From Herbidospora mongoliensis (lineage in GTDB: Bacteria > Actinomycetota > Actinomycetes > Streptosporangiales > Streptosporangiaceae), in the NCBI RefSeq assembly GCF_001570545.1, contig NZ_BBXD01000030.1, positions 1 to 64,000 of the forward strand: a stretch of 64,000 nucleotides of DNA, given 5' to 3'. Position numbers and translations under genes: made by a program. Of this stretch, positions 33,941 through 42,712 are shown in pieces. Numbering within the stretch: position 1 is the first letter of the stretch; each line of letters begins with the position of its first letter. A model generated the notes under the pieces. That model was not told where the DNA came from, searched no databases, and saw only the letters and a program-made list of their open reading frames with translations.

Positions 33941-33973
33941 TCTGAACGATGTTTAAAGTAAACATCGTTCAGA
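33941..33973. promoter_or_regulatory. Perfect inverted repeat, likely TetR operator
   Basis: Arms tctgaacgatgttta and taaacatcgttcaga (15 bp each) around a 3-nt centre lie in the 78-nt gap between the divergent DUF4386 and TetR genes. It overlaps the expected promoters of both. This is a textbook TetR-dimer geometry. Confidence 0.9.
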
Positions 33974-34002
33974 GTTTTTTGGGAAGAGGCTAGGGTCTGC
34001 CT

Positions 34003-34584
34003 GTGACGCGAGGACCCCGGCGCTCCGTGCAACCCGACGCCGTTCTCGACGCGGCCCTGGAGCTGATCGACGAGGGCGCGCTCACCATGCGCGCCCTGGC
34101 CGCCCGGGTCGGCCTCACCCCCGGCGCGCTCTACACCTACTTCCCCGACCGCGCCGCCATCGTGACCGCCATCGCCGACCGCCTGCTCGCCGAGGCCGAT
34201 CTGTCGCTGCTCGACGACCCCGCCGAGCCGCCGCATCGGCGGATCGAGAACTACGCGCTCGCGCTGCGCGAGGTCCTGCTCGCCCATCCCGCCGCCGTGC
34301 CGGCCATCCTCGGCGCGGCCTTCAACGGGCCGATGGCCCTGCGGGTGGGGGAGTCGTTGCTGAGGGTGCTGCCGGACGCCCGTGCCACTTACACCGTGAT
34401 GGTGTACGTGCTGGGCGCCATCGCGCTGGAGGCCGCCGATCGAGTGACCGGCTCGACGCCGTCATTCGAGCTCGACCCGGCGGAATTCCCTCTGACGTCC
34501 GGGCAGATCGACGTCATTCTCGCCTACAACTCGGCCGAGCAGTTCCAGTGGGGATTGGGTCGGGTTCTGTCCGGATTGAGCTGA
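34003..34584 (+). CDS. TetR-family transcriptional regulator
   Basis: 193 residues from GTG. N-terminal HTH: PDAVLDAALELIDEGALTMRALAARVGLTPGALYTYFPDRAAIV; helical ligand domain thereafter. It controls the divergent DUF4386 gene and probably itself through the operator at 33941-33973. The 2-methylisoborneol operon begins 175 nt downstream on the same strand but has its own upstream region, so a link is not implied. Confidence 0.9.
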   Translation: MTRGPRRSVQPDAVLDAALELIDEGALTMRALAARVGLTPGALYTYFPDRAAIVTAIADRLLAEADLSLLDDPAEPPHRRIENYALALREVLLAHPAAVPAILGAAFNGPMALRVGESLLRVLPDARATYTVMVYVLGAIALEAADRVTGSTPSFELDPAEFPLTSGQIDVILAYNSAEQFQWGLGRVLSGLS

Positions 34585-34759
34585 CAATATTGGTCAATGT
34601 CGGCATATTGAGGGCACATTGATCCACCATTGCGTGACCGTGGGGTGGCCTTTAGTATTGGCGCGGGGACGGGGCGGTGGCTTTCTTTTTCGGGGGTCGA
34701 ATTATGCATTCTTCTGTTGACGGAAGACGTACCGAAAAAGAATTCCAGGAGGGGCCTTG

Positions 34760-35923
34760 ATGCCCGAGTTCGGCGAAACTCCATGGGGCCGGCTGCCCGG
34801 TCCGACCGGTCTGGGCACCACCGCTCTCCGGCTCCCCGTCATGGAAACGGCTGAGACTCCCGCGGTCACCGACGGCCATCAGGAGCCGACACCCTCGCTC
34901 GATCCCGGTCTGGTCGTCCGCCGTTACGGCCTGACCCCGCTGCCCTATCGCGAAAGAGAATGGGGCGACGGAAGTTATCCGCCTCTCTACATTCCGGAGA
35001 CGGTGCGCGTCGACGAGCCTCTCGGTGAAGAGGTCAACCGCCGCCTGGTCGAATGGGCCGAAGGCGTCGGCCTCCACGAGGGCCGCATCGACGCGTTCCG
35101 GAACACCGGCTATGGCCGCATGGTCATGCTGGCCCACGCCGACACCGACGACCCCGACCTGCTGCTGATCGCCGCCCAGATGAACACCGGCTGGTGGGCC
35201 GCCGACGACTACTACGCCGACGAGACCGATCTCGGCGCCACCCCGACCGAGCTGCCCCCGCGCCTGGCCCTGGTCATGTCGGCGATGGACCCGCCACCAC
35301 CGGCCGGTCACTACACGGCCGAGCTGGAAGAAGCCATCAGCGCCGACCCGGTCCTGGTCTCGCTGCGGTCGGCCACCGCCCACCTCACCCGCCACGCCAC
35401 GCCGTCGCAGGTCATGCGGGCCTGCAACACGACGTTCCAGATGTTCGTCAGCTGGACCGCCTCCGCCGCCTGGCGTTACCTCGAAACCCTGCCGCCGGTG
35501 TGGCGTTACCTGGCCGCCCGGCAGCACGACAGCTTCTACACGTCCATGACGCTCATCGACGTCGTCGGCGAATACGAGCTGCCCGCCAACCTCTTCTACG
35601 ACCGGCGGTTCCACACGGCGCTCATGCAGGCCGGCACCGCCAGCGTCCTGGTCAACGACCTCTTCTCGGTGGAAAGGGAGGCCGCCGACGAACTGCCCGA
35701 CTCCAATGTGGTGCTGCTCATCGCCGCAGAGGAGAAGTGCTCGATCCGCGAAGCGACCGAACGTGCCGTTGCCCTCCACAACGACTTCGTCCGGGGCTTC
35801 GAGGCCAGCCAGAGATCCCTGGCCGCCGTCCCCTCCACGGAACTCCAGCGGTTCCTGCGCGGCGCCCAGGCCTGGATGGCCGGATGTCTCGAATGGCACG
35901 GCTCAAGCGAACGCTACAGATAG
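34760..35923 (+). CDS. 2-methylisoborneol synthase-like terpene cyclase
   Basis: 387 residues, class I terpene cyclase. The acidic motif DDYYADE (149-155, with Trp-Trp just before) and the NDLFSVERE triad (299-307) are those of bacterial 2-methylisoborneol synthases. The first 50 residues are Gly/Pro/Thr-rich and disordered-looking, as in cargo-type MIB synthases that associate with family 2 encapsulins. It would cyclise 2-methylgeranyl diphosphate, made by the next gene. Start ATG 34760 follows AGGAGGGG. No encapsulin or cyclic-nucleotide-binding shell gene is adjacent. It is shorter than the roughly 440-residue typical synthases, mainly in the N-terminal tail. Confidence 0.9.
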   Translation: MPEFGETPWGRLPGPTGLGTTALRLPVMETAETPAVTDGHQEPTPSLDPGLVVRRYGLTPLPYREREWGDGSYPPLYIPETVRVDEPLGEEVNRRLVEWAEGVGLHEGRIDAFRNTGYGRMVMLAHADTDDPDLLLIAAQMNTGWWAADDYYADETDLGATPTELPPRLALVMSAMDPPPPAGHYTAELEEAISADPVLVSLRSATAHLTRHATPSQVMRACNTTFQMFVSWTASAAWRYLETLPPVWRYLAARQHDSFYTSMTLIDVVGEYELPANLFYDRRFHTALMQAGTASVLVNDLFSVEREAADELPDSNVVLLIAAEEKCSIREATERAVALHNDFVRGFEASQRSLAAVPSTELQRFLRGAQAWMAGCLEWHGSSERYR

Positions 35924-35941
35924 CGAAAGGAATTTCGTTCG

Positions 35942-36778
35942 GTGACCATCACCCAAAGCGATTACCAGCGCTCCGTGGCTGATTATTGGAACACCGAGAA
36001 GAACCCGGTCAATCTCCGGCTGGGCGAGGTCGACGGCATCTACCACCACCACTACGGCATCGGTGACGTCGACGATTCGGTCCTGGAGGGGCCGAGGGAG
36101 ACCCGCGAAGAACGCATGACCAGGGAGCTCCACCGGCTGGAGTCGGCCCAGTCCGACTTCCTGCTGAGCCACCTCGGTCAGATCAAGCCCCACCACCGCC
36201 TCCTCGACGCCGGCTCGGGCCGCGGCGGCTCGTCCCTGGTCGCCAATCTCCGCTACGGCTGCCACGTCGACGGCATCTCCATCTCCGAATCACAGGTCGA
36301 GTTCGCCAACGAACAGGCGAAGGTCCGCGGCGTCGACGACCGGGTGCGCTTCCACCTGCGCAACATGCTCGACACCCGCTTCGATACGGGCGCCTACCAG
36401 GCGATCTGGAACAACGAGAGCACCATGTACGTCGAACTGGCCCTGCTGTTCAAGGAACACTCGCGCCTGCTGGCGCGCGGGGGCCGCTACGTCACCATCA
36501 CCGGCTGCTACAACGACGCCTACGGCCTGCCGTCGAAGGCGATCAGCCAGATCAACGCCCACTACATCTGCGACATCCATCCGCGAAGTCAATACTTCAG
36601 AGAGATGGCCAACAACCGCCTGGTCCCCGTGAGTGTGGTCGACCTCACGGCGGCGACCATCCCCTACTGGGAGCTCCGGGCCAAGTCTCACCTGGTGACG
36701 GGCATCGAGCAGGCCTTCCTGGACGCCTACCGCAACGGCAGTTTCCAATACCTGCTGATCGCCGCCGACCGAGTCTGA
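35942..36778 (+). CDS. Geranyl diphosphate 2-C-methyltransferase
   Basis: 278 residues from GTG with AAGGAA ahead. SAM-binding motif LLDAGSGRGGSSLVANLRYG, then VDGISISESQVEFANEQA and the substrate-pocket NNESTMYVELALLFKEHSRLL; N-terminal VADYWNTEKNPVNLRLGEVDGIYHHHYG is characteristic of geranyl diphosphate methyltransferase. It adds the methyl group at C2 that makes a C11 precursor for 2-methylisoborneol. It lies 18 nt after the cyclase gene, forming a two-gene operon for this earthy odorant. Confidence 0.92.
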   Translation: MTITQSDYQRSVADYWNTEKNPVNLRLGEVDGIYHHHYGIGDVDDSVLEGPRETREERMTRELHRLESAQSDFLLSHLGQIKPHHRLLDAGSGRGGSSLVANLRYGCHVDGISISESQVEFANEQAKVRGVDDRVRFHLRNMLDTRFDTGAYQAIWNNESTMYVELALLFKEHSRLLARGGRYVTITGCYNDAYGLPSKAISQINAHYICDIHPRSQYFREMANNRLVPVSVVDLTAATIPYWELRAKSHLVTGIEQAFLDAYRNGSFQYLLIAADRV

Positions 36779-36787
36779 CCCGCGCCG

Positions 36788-36818
36788 AAGGGCTCCGGAT
36801 CCCCCTGCCGGAGCCCTT
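36788..36818 (+). terminator. Stem-loop after the 2-methylisoborneol operon
   Basis: An 11-bp stem (aagggctccgg / ccggagccctt) with a 9-nt loop begins 9 nt after the methyltransferase stop. It has no T-run. Confidence 0.65.
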
Positions 36819-36830
36819 AGTGTTGCCCGG

Positions 36831-37859
36831 ATGAACGAGTGGCGCCGGGTCCGCCGACACCTCAACGAGAACCGCCACGGGTTGGCGCAGCGGGCCGACC
36901 TTCATTACCCCGACCTCGCGCGGGTGGGGTCGACCCGCCTGCTGACCCGGGAGACGTGGGCCCTGGCCGAGCCCCTCGACCTGCACCGGGTCGTGCTGCG
37001 CTGGACCGACGAACCGGTCGCGCCCTGCCTGGACGTCCCCGGCGACATGACCTACGCCGAGGCGATGACCGCCTTCGACAAGCCGAAGCTCTTCGAGAAC
37101 CGGACCTGCTACCGGCTGCTCGACGTGACGTGGCCGGAACTGACCTTCACCCGCGGCATGTACTTCGACGCGGTCAACCTGGGCGAGGCCGCCGCCCACG
37201 AGTTCGCCGCCGCAGACCTCAACGGCGAGCCCGGCCCCGACCTGCCGATCCGTCGTCTGGTCATCGATCCGACCGATCTGCGGGCCCGGCCCGCGCATCC
37301 CGCGATCTCGATGCTGACCCTGCGCCACGACAGGGAGACGGGCGAGACGACGTTCGTGCTCCACTGGCGTGACCCCGCGCTGGTCGCCCACGGTGGCGGG
37401 CTCTTCCAGGTCATGCCCGTCGGCGTGTTCCAGGCCTCGGCGGAGACCCCCGAGGCCGAGAAGGCCGACTTCGACCTGTGGAAATGCGTGGTCCGTGAAT
37501 ACGCCGAGGAGTTTCTCGGCCGCCCGGAGCACTACGGCCCGGAGTTCGACTACGAGACCTGGCCGCTCTACCGCCGGCTGACCGACGCCCGCGAGCGCGG
37601 CGACCTGCGCTCTCTCGTCCTGGGCATCGGCGTCGACCCGCTCAGCTTCGCCACCGACATCCTCGCCGTCACCGTCATCGAGGCGCGCACCTTCGACGCC
37701 CTCTTCGGCGCCATGACCAGCTCGAACGACGAGGGCCAGGCGACGAAGGGCGTCCCGTTCGACGAGGAGTCAGTGCGCCGCTATGTCACCCGCGAACCCA
37801 TGCAGGCCGCGGGTGCGGCCGTGCTGGAACTCGCGTGGCGGCACCTCCGGGAGGCGTGA
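36831..37859 (+). CDS. Nudix-box-like protein of unknown function
   Basis: 342 residues. A helical N-terminal segment (NEWRRVRRHLNENRHGLAQRA) precedes an alpha/beta body. Residues about 190-225 contain a Nudix-like block: GVFQASAETPEA, then WKCVVREYAEEFLG, matching REUxEExGU of the Nudix box. The usual glycine before the box is kept, but the spacing includes an inserted acidic helix. Family members in actinomycetes are sometimes annotated as XRE regulators because of the N-terminal helices; I see no clear HTH. A substrate cannot be given. Confidence 0.6.
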   Translation: MNEWRRVRRHLNENRHGLAQRADLHYPDLARVGSTRLLTRETWALAEPLDLHRVVLRWTDEPVAPCLDVPGDMTYAEAMTAFDKPKLFENRTCYRLLDVTWPELTFTRGMYFDAVNLGEAAAHEFAAADLNGEPGPDLPIRRLVIDPTDLRARPAHPAISMLTLRHDRETGETTFVLHWRDPALVAHGGGLFQVMPVGVFQASAETPEAEKADFDLWKCVVREYAEEFLGRPEHYGPEFDYETWPLYRRLTDARERGDLRSLVLGIGVDPLSFATDILAVTVIEARTFDALFGAMTSSNDEGQATKGVPFDEESVRRYVTREPMQAAGAAVLELAWRHLREA

Positions 37860-37869
37860 GCGGGCTCCG

Positions 37870-38688
37870 TCAGGAGATGACGACGGCGGTGCCCAGAGGG
37901 ACGCGGGACATCACCCGCAGGGCGGCGTCGGGTAGCCGGATGCACCCGTGGCTGACCGGCAGGCCGAAGATCTCCTGGTCCTGCCAGCCGTGCATGGCGA
38001 CGGTCGCCGGCCCGTCGGCGAAGGTGTCCAGGGTGGTCGAATGCGTTCCCAGGGGGAGCACGAGGGAGCCGTAGCCCGAATAGGTCGGCGACACCGACGC
38101 GAGGACGAAGGTCCTGCCGGTGGGAGTGGGCGTCTCCGGCGCGCCCACGGCCACCTTCCACGACCCCACTCTCCGGCCGGATCGGTAGACGGTCAGGGTG
38201 CGCGTGGCCGTCTCGACCTCCACCCGATAGGGGCTGCGCGCCTTCTCCACCCCGCCGCCACCGACGTAGACCCATCCGGCCGACCCGTTCGGGCGGCTCG
38301 GCAGCAGCACCTGCTCCCATCCCGGTTGCGTCGCGATCACCGGCACCCAGGTCGGGCTCTTGAGCTGGGTCACGGGCAGCTTCCCCACGGGCGGGCCGCC
38401 CGGGTGGGCGTACACGACCTGCGTGGTGGTCGGGTGCAGCACCAGCCCGCTGGTGGGATCGGACGGCGCGGGATCCGGCGGCGCGCCCTGAAGGGTCGTG
38501 TACGTCGTCGCGAGCGGCAGCGCGGCCATCCGCTCCGTCGGAACCGGGTCCGGCTGGACGACGCGTGGTGTCTCAGGGACGGCGGCCGGAGGAGCCGGGA
38601 CCGTCGTGCCGCAGGCGCCGACGGCGAACGTCACGGTCAGCCCGGCGATCACGTTTCCCAGCCGGCTGAATCTGGATCTGTCGTGCAA
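37870..38688 (-). CDS. Lipoprotein L,D-transpeptidase (YkuD family)
   Basis: 272 residues from a TTG at 38688 (GGGAG upstream). A lipobox-like Val-Gly-Ala-Cys follows the signal helix, so the protein is probably lipid-anchored. An SH3b-like segment with a PVIATQPGWEQVLLPSR block precedes the YkuD domain (about 155-272) with the catalytic motif SHGCIRLP and an upstream His in AMHGWQDQE. It would form 3-3 crosslinks in peptidoglycan or attach wall proteins. An open frame runs further upstream to 39006, but that region is AT-richer and non-coding in character. Confidence 0.85.
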   Translation of the reverse strand: MHDRSRFSRLGNVIAGLTVTFAVGACGTTVPAPPAAVPETPRVVQPDPVPTERMAALPLATTYTTLQGAPPDPAPSDPTSGLVLHPTTTQVVYAHPGGPPVGKLPVTQLKSPTWVPVIATQPGWEQVLLPSRPNGSAGWVYVGGGGVEKARSPYRVEVETATRTLTVYRSGRRVGSWKVAVGAPETPTPTGRTFVLASVSPTYSGYGSLVLPLGTHSTTLDTFADGPATVAMHGWQDQEIFGLPVSHGCIRLPDAALRVMSRVPLGTAVVIS

Positions 38689-38995
38689 GGAGCACTCCCG
38701 CTGGCACTGGAGCCGAATTCGGAGGCCGAGTTTAGGCCGCGTACCGACGAAGACGACGCCGGGCGTGGGGGCGTCTCCATTTCTTTCACGGGGTTTCCCT
38801 GCCCATGGCCGAGAATTGATCAGTTTTTCGGATCCGGTCAGATGGTTCTTGCTCGATGGTCTTTCTGTCGATACGTAAGCTTTCACTTGTCCATTACCCC
38901 ATGAGGCGTTCTTTTGGTACGGGTTACTCCATAACGTCCCAAATGCCAATGTGACGCCGATTCGTGGCATCTTGCCGACAAGAGAGATATTTCGC
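38689..38995. other. Intergenic region between L,D-transpeptidase and ice-binding-like genes
   Basis: About 300 nt of lower GC content between divergently transcribed genes. It must contain both promoters. I see no gene, no strong dyad and no obvious -35/-10 pair that I could defend. Confidence 0.5.
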
Positions 38996-40333
<1,338 letters not shown>

Positions 40334-40359
40334 CGAATTCCCCCACTGAGGGGACCAGG

Positions 40360-40400
40360 CCTGTCCCGAGCTTCGACCGAAGCCCGGGACAGGTCTTTCG
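40360..40400 (+). terminator. Rho-independent-type terminator
   Basis: Stem cctgtcccg + gcttc paired with gaagc + cgggacagg (one internal mismatch, 4-nt loop) ends in tctttcg. It lies 27 nt after the ice-binding-like gene stop. Confidence 0.8.
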
Positions 40401-40687
40401 TTCACCAGATGACAGCAGGTCGGTACAGGTAGGCCTGGAGACGTCATGCGAGCCGAGTCCCGCCGCAAGATCCAGGTGTGACCAGAGGGCTGGCGGAGGC
40501 TAGGCGATCAGCCGCAGGTCACGTAGACCAGCGCGGCGCCCGCTTCTACGTCCACCTTCCGGGCGGTGTGAAGGCCGACGGACGTTAGCAAGATTTCCTT
40601 ACAACATCCAGTCCTTGCGTGATGTCGTCATCCTGTTACGTTGACGACGTCCAGAGATTTCAGCAAAGCGCAAGGAAAGGACAATCG
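40401..40687. other. Intergenic stretch with one doubtful 27-codon minus-strand ORF
   Basis: No sure gene. On the minus strand a TTG at 40591 behind AAGGAA opens a 27-codon frame to 40508 with GC-rich third positions (start LLTSVGLHTARK, end VYVTCG). Its spacing from the SD is short, and I cannot place it in a family. The 3' part (about 40610-40687) is the leader of the small secreted protein gene and contains gtgatgtcgtcat at 40619-40631, a loose likeness to the precursor-promoter boxes described below. Confidence 0.3.
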
Positions 40688-40996
40688 TTGATCCGAAAGC
40701 GTATCGCCGCCGCACTGGGAACGGTCGCAGCCGCGGCCTCTGTCCCGTTCATCCTGTTCACCGGCCCGGCCCAGGCGAACCCGACCACCCCGTACATGTG
40801 CCCGTGGACCGTGGTCGACAGCACCAACACCACCCGCTGGATCCAGTCGTGGGTGCAGGGCCAGGGCCAGATCATCTGTCACTACGGCGCCAATGGGACC
40901 TACAGCTGCCGCTGGAACGCCTACAACGGTGACCAGTGGTGGAACTGGACCAACCCGTCGTGGTGCCCGCCGCGCGCCATCCCGACCACGCCGTAG
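40688..40996 (+). CDS. Small secreted Trp/Cys-rich protein
   Basis: 102 residues from TTG 40688 (AAAGGA seven bases before). Signal peptide with basic start LIRKRIAAAL and cleavage near GPAQANP (about residue 34). The mature 68 residues contain four Cys (MCPW, IICHYG, YSCRWN, SWCPP) and eight Trp, so a disulfide-bonded extracellular mini-protein is likely. No homologous family is recognised. It lies just upstream of the first RiPP precursor gene, but nothing in its sequence resembles an NHLP leader, so its membership in that cluster is unproven. Confidence 0.65.
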   Translation: MIRKRIAAALGTVAAAASVPFILFTGPAQANPTTPYMCPWTVVDSTNTTRWIQSWVQGQGQIICHYGANGTYSCRWNAYNGDQWWNWTNPSWCPPRAIPTTP

Positions 40997-41102
40997 AAAC
41001 CTACCGCGACGCACCCGGACCAGGGCGTCCCCGTCGGGATGCCGACGGCCGGTCCGGGCCACACCGCCGCCCTGCCCTGATCGCCGGTGTCACTGGTCGC
41101 CC

Positions 41103-41142
41103 ATGACAGTCGTCACGGCTGATTGGTGTCAGTCGTATCTGG
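41103..41142 (+). promoter_or_regulatory. Precursor-type regulatory element, copy 1
   Basis: atgac-N4-gtcac (41103-41116), then 21 nt, then tctgg (41138-41142). It lies 84 nt before the copy 1 precursor start. The 21-nt spacing is shared with copies 3, 4, 6 and 7. Confidence 0.65.
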
Positions 41143-41174
41143 CGACGCATGACGAATCTGCCGAATCTGAGTCA

Positions 41175-41200
41175 CGTGGCGAGCAGTCCAGTCGGCCACG
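41175..41200 (+). other. Leader hairpin containing GCAGTCCAG, precursor 1
   Basis: A 6-bp stem cgtggc/gccacg encloses a 14-nt loop with gcagtccag. The same loop sequence occurs in hairpins before precursors 2, 3 and 5. Confidence 0.45.
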
Positions 41201-41225
41201 CCCCAGGCAGAAGAGGAGCGCCCTC

Positions 41226-41516
41226 ATGGGTGACGTGCACGTACTCAGTGAGACAGATCGCCTGAAGTTCGCCCGCCTGATCGCCGCCGCCTGGTCGGAC
41301 GGCGCGGTCGAGGCCCGCTTCGCACAGGACCCCCGCGCCACACTCGCCGAATACGGCCTGGTCATCCCCGAAGGCGCGCCCATCCCGCCGCTGCTCGCCC
41401 GCCCCGACGACGTGCTCGCCGTCGAGGATCTCGAGATCTCGGCCGACTGGTGGTTTCCGGCGCCGTACTGCTTCTGTTTCACCGCCGCCAGCACCGCCCA
41501 CCTCAGCGAGTCCTGA
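41226..41516 (+). CDS. NHLP-leader RiPP precursor 1 (aromatic core)
   Basis: 96 residues. The leader (about 1-74) is the nitrile-hydratase-like type: FARLIAAAWSDGAVEARF, DPRATLAEYGLVIPEGAPIPPL, ending AVEDLEISAD. The core is unusual: WWFPAPYCFCFTAASTAHL then SES, with two Cys separated by one Phe and five Ser/Thr. No Gly-Gly or Ala-Gly cleavage site is visible. The YCFCF motif resembles SFCFY of precursor 5, so these two may form a subclass. It has its own terminator and a regulatory element upstream. Cys should be the YcaO substrate and Ser/Thr the LanM substrate. Confidence 0.85.
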   Translation: MGDVHVLSETDRLKFARLIAAAWSDGAVEARFAQDPRATLAEYGLVIPEGAPIPPLLARPDDVLAVEDLEISADWWFPAPYCFCFTAASTAHLSES

Positions 41517-41533
41517 CGTCCTCGAAAGCCGGC

Positions 41534-41574
41534 TGCCCCGAAGGTGCGTACGCGCCCTCCGGGGCATTTGTTTT
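41534..41574 (+). terminator. Terminator after precursor 1
   Basis: Stem tgccccg-n-agg / cct-n-cggggca (41534-41566) followed by tttgtttt. It isolates precursor 1 as a single-gene transcript. Confidence 0.8.
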
Positions 41575-41599
41575 GCCGCGGAAACGTCACGGACAGAAG

Positions 41600-41638
41600 A
41601 TGACGATTATCACATGAGGCCGTGTTAGTTGTTTCTGG
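41600..41638 (+). promoter_or_regulatory. Precursor-type regulatory element, copy 2
   Basis: atgac-N4-atcac (41600-41613) and tctgg at 41634-41638; the gap is 20 nt here. It lies about 115 nt before precursor 2. Confidence 0.65.
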
Positions 41639-41680
41639 TGGCGCCGGTGGGCCGATGCGAATCTTAATTCGTGAACAAGG

Positions 41681-41709
41681 GGCAGCGAGCAGTCCAGATG
41701 TCCGCTGCC
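41681..41709 (+). other. Leader hairpin with GTCCAGA loop, precursor 2
   Basis: ggcagcgagca and tgtccgctgcc can pair (mismatches and one G-U pair near the loop) around loop gtccaga. It is a close relative of the hairpins at 42247 and 43916. Confidence 0.5.
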
Positions 41710-41752
41710 ACTCCCGCCGGATCTTATGCACCCAGGCAGAAGGAGTTCTCCG

Positions 41753-42067
41753 ATGGCTAACAGCATTTACATTCTTGGTGACGAGGACCGCAAGCAGTTC
41801 GGCCGTCTGATCGCCGCCGCGTGGTCGGACGAAGAGGTCAAGGCGCGTTTCGAGGCGGAGCCCCGCGCGGTGCTCGCCGAATACGGCGTCGTCATTCCCG
41901 AGGGCATCCCGACCCCGCCGCTGCCCGCGCGTCCGGAGGGTGAGTTCAGCGTCGAGGAGCTGGAGATGGCGGCCGGTGCGCAGGCCGAGGGCACCGCCGG
42001 CACCGCGGGCACGATCGGCACCCTGGGCGGCTGCCTGGGCACCGCCGGCACCTACGGCTCCGCGTAA
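41753..42067 (+). CDS. NHLP-leader RiPP precursor 2 (Thr-Gly-rich core)
   Basis: 104 residues; AAGGAG seven bases before ATG. The leader has RKQFGRLIAAAWSDEEV, EPRAVLAEYGVVIPEG and ends EELEMAAGA, a likely C39 cleavage point. The core, AQAEGTAGTAGTIGTLGG then CLGTAGTYGSA, has one Cys, seven Thr and one Ser and is poor in charged residues. Precursor 3 differs by one residue (Asn3 to Asp3) and has the identical core. With one Cys, only one thiazole or thioether ring can form, while many Thr are available for azoline or dehydration chemistry. It ends in its own terminator. Confidence 0.88.
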   Translation: MANSIYILGDEDRKQFGRLIAAAWSDEEVKARFEAEPRAVLAEYGVVIPEGIPTPPLPARPEGEFSVEELEMAAGAQAEGTAGTAGTIGTLGGCLGTAGTYGSA

Positions 42068-42089
42068 CCTCGTCACGACCTTCGACGTG

Positions 42090-42140
42090 AAATGCCCCGG
42101 GCGGCGCGATTCCATCGCGCCGGCGGGGCATTTTTCTTTT
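42090..42140 (+). terminator. Strong terminator after precursor 2
   Basis: Two-part stem: outer aaatgccccg/cggggcattt and inner cggcgcgat/atcgcgccg, loop tcc, then ttctttt. Precursor 2 is therefore transcribed alone. Confidence 0.9.
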
Positions 42141-42165
42141 CTACCGGCCGTGTCATCGAATTGTT

Positions 42166-42205
42166 GTGATGTTTATCACGCATGGGTGGTGTCAATCGAT
42201 TCTGG
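42166..42205 (+). promoter_or_regulatory. Precursor-type regulatory element, copy 3
   Basis: gtgat-N4-atcac (42166-42179), a perfect inverted repeat, then 21 nt, then tctgg (42201-42205), about 91 nt before the ATG of precursor 3. Confidence 0.7.
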
Positions 42206-42246
42206 TGACGTCCGCTGAAAAAGGCGAATCTAAACATGTGACGGAA

Positions 42247-42275
42247 GGCGGCGAGCAGTCCAGATGCCCGCTGCC
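42247..42275 (+). other. Leader hairpin with GTCCAGA loop, precursor 3
   Basis: ggcggcgagca pairs imperfectly with tgcccgctgcc around loop gtccaga, as before precursors 2 and 5. Confidence 0.5.
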
Positions 42276-42295
42276 GAGGCAGAAGGAGTTCTCCG

Positions 42296-42610
42296 ATGGC
42301 TGACAGCATTTACATTCTTGGTGACGAGGACCGCAAGCAGTTCGGCCGTCTGATCGCCGCCGCGTGGTCGGACGAAGAGGTCAAGGCGCGTTTCGAGGCG
42401 GAGCCCCGCGCGGTGCTCGCCGAATACGGCGTCGTCATTCCCGAGGGCATCCCGACCCCGCCGCTGCCCGCGCGTCCGGAGGGTGAGTTCAGCGTCGAGG
42501 AGCTGGAGATGGCGGCCGGTGCGCAGGCCGAGGGCACGGCCGGCACCGCGGGCACGATCGGCACCCTGGGCGGCTGCCTGGGCACCGCCGGCACCTACGG
42601 CTCCGCCTGA
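42296..42610 (+). CDS. NHLP-leader RiPP precursor 3 (duplicate of precursor 2)
   Basis: 104 residues, identical to precursor 2 except residue 3 (Asp for Asn) and a TGA instead of TAA stop. At the DNA level only a few bases differ across the 315-nt gene, so this is a recent tandem duplication or gene conversion. The flanking promoter boxes differ more, so the coding parts look homogenised. AAGGAG precedes the ATG. The core is the Thr-Gly-rich one with a single Cys. Confidence 0.88.
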   Translation: MADSIYILGDEDRKQFGRLIAAAWSDEEVKARFEAEPRAVLAEYGVVIPEGIPTPPLPARPEGEFSVEELEMAAGAQAEGTAGTAGTIGTLGGCLGTAGTYGSA

Positions 42611-42626
42611 TCACATCGACCCGATC

Positions 42627-42656
42627 CCCGGGGGCGCGGTTCGCCGCGCCCCCGGG
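42627..42656 (+). terminator. Stem-loop after precursor 3
   Basis: A 13-bp GC stem with loop ttcg begins 16 nt after the stop. It has no T-run. Confidence 0.65.
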
Positions 42657-42712
42657 AAGGCCGCCGAAAGTGACCCGTTGCCTTCCCCCGAACGGGTTGT
42701 CATGATCCGTTT

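Noticed and set aside
40508-40591. 27-codon minus-strand ORF with AAGGAA before TTG
   Set aside because: Possible leader peptide but too short, with short SD spacing and no downstream gene on that strand; kept only as a note in the intergenic feature.
41753-42610. Tandem copies of a 315-nt gene as a possible mobile element or IS remnant
   Set aside because: No transposase, terminal repeats or target duplication; each copy has its own promoter element, and the intergenic parts differ.
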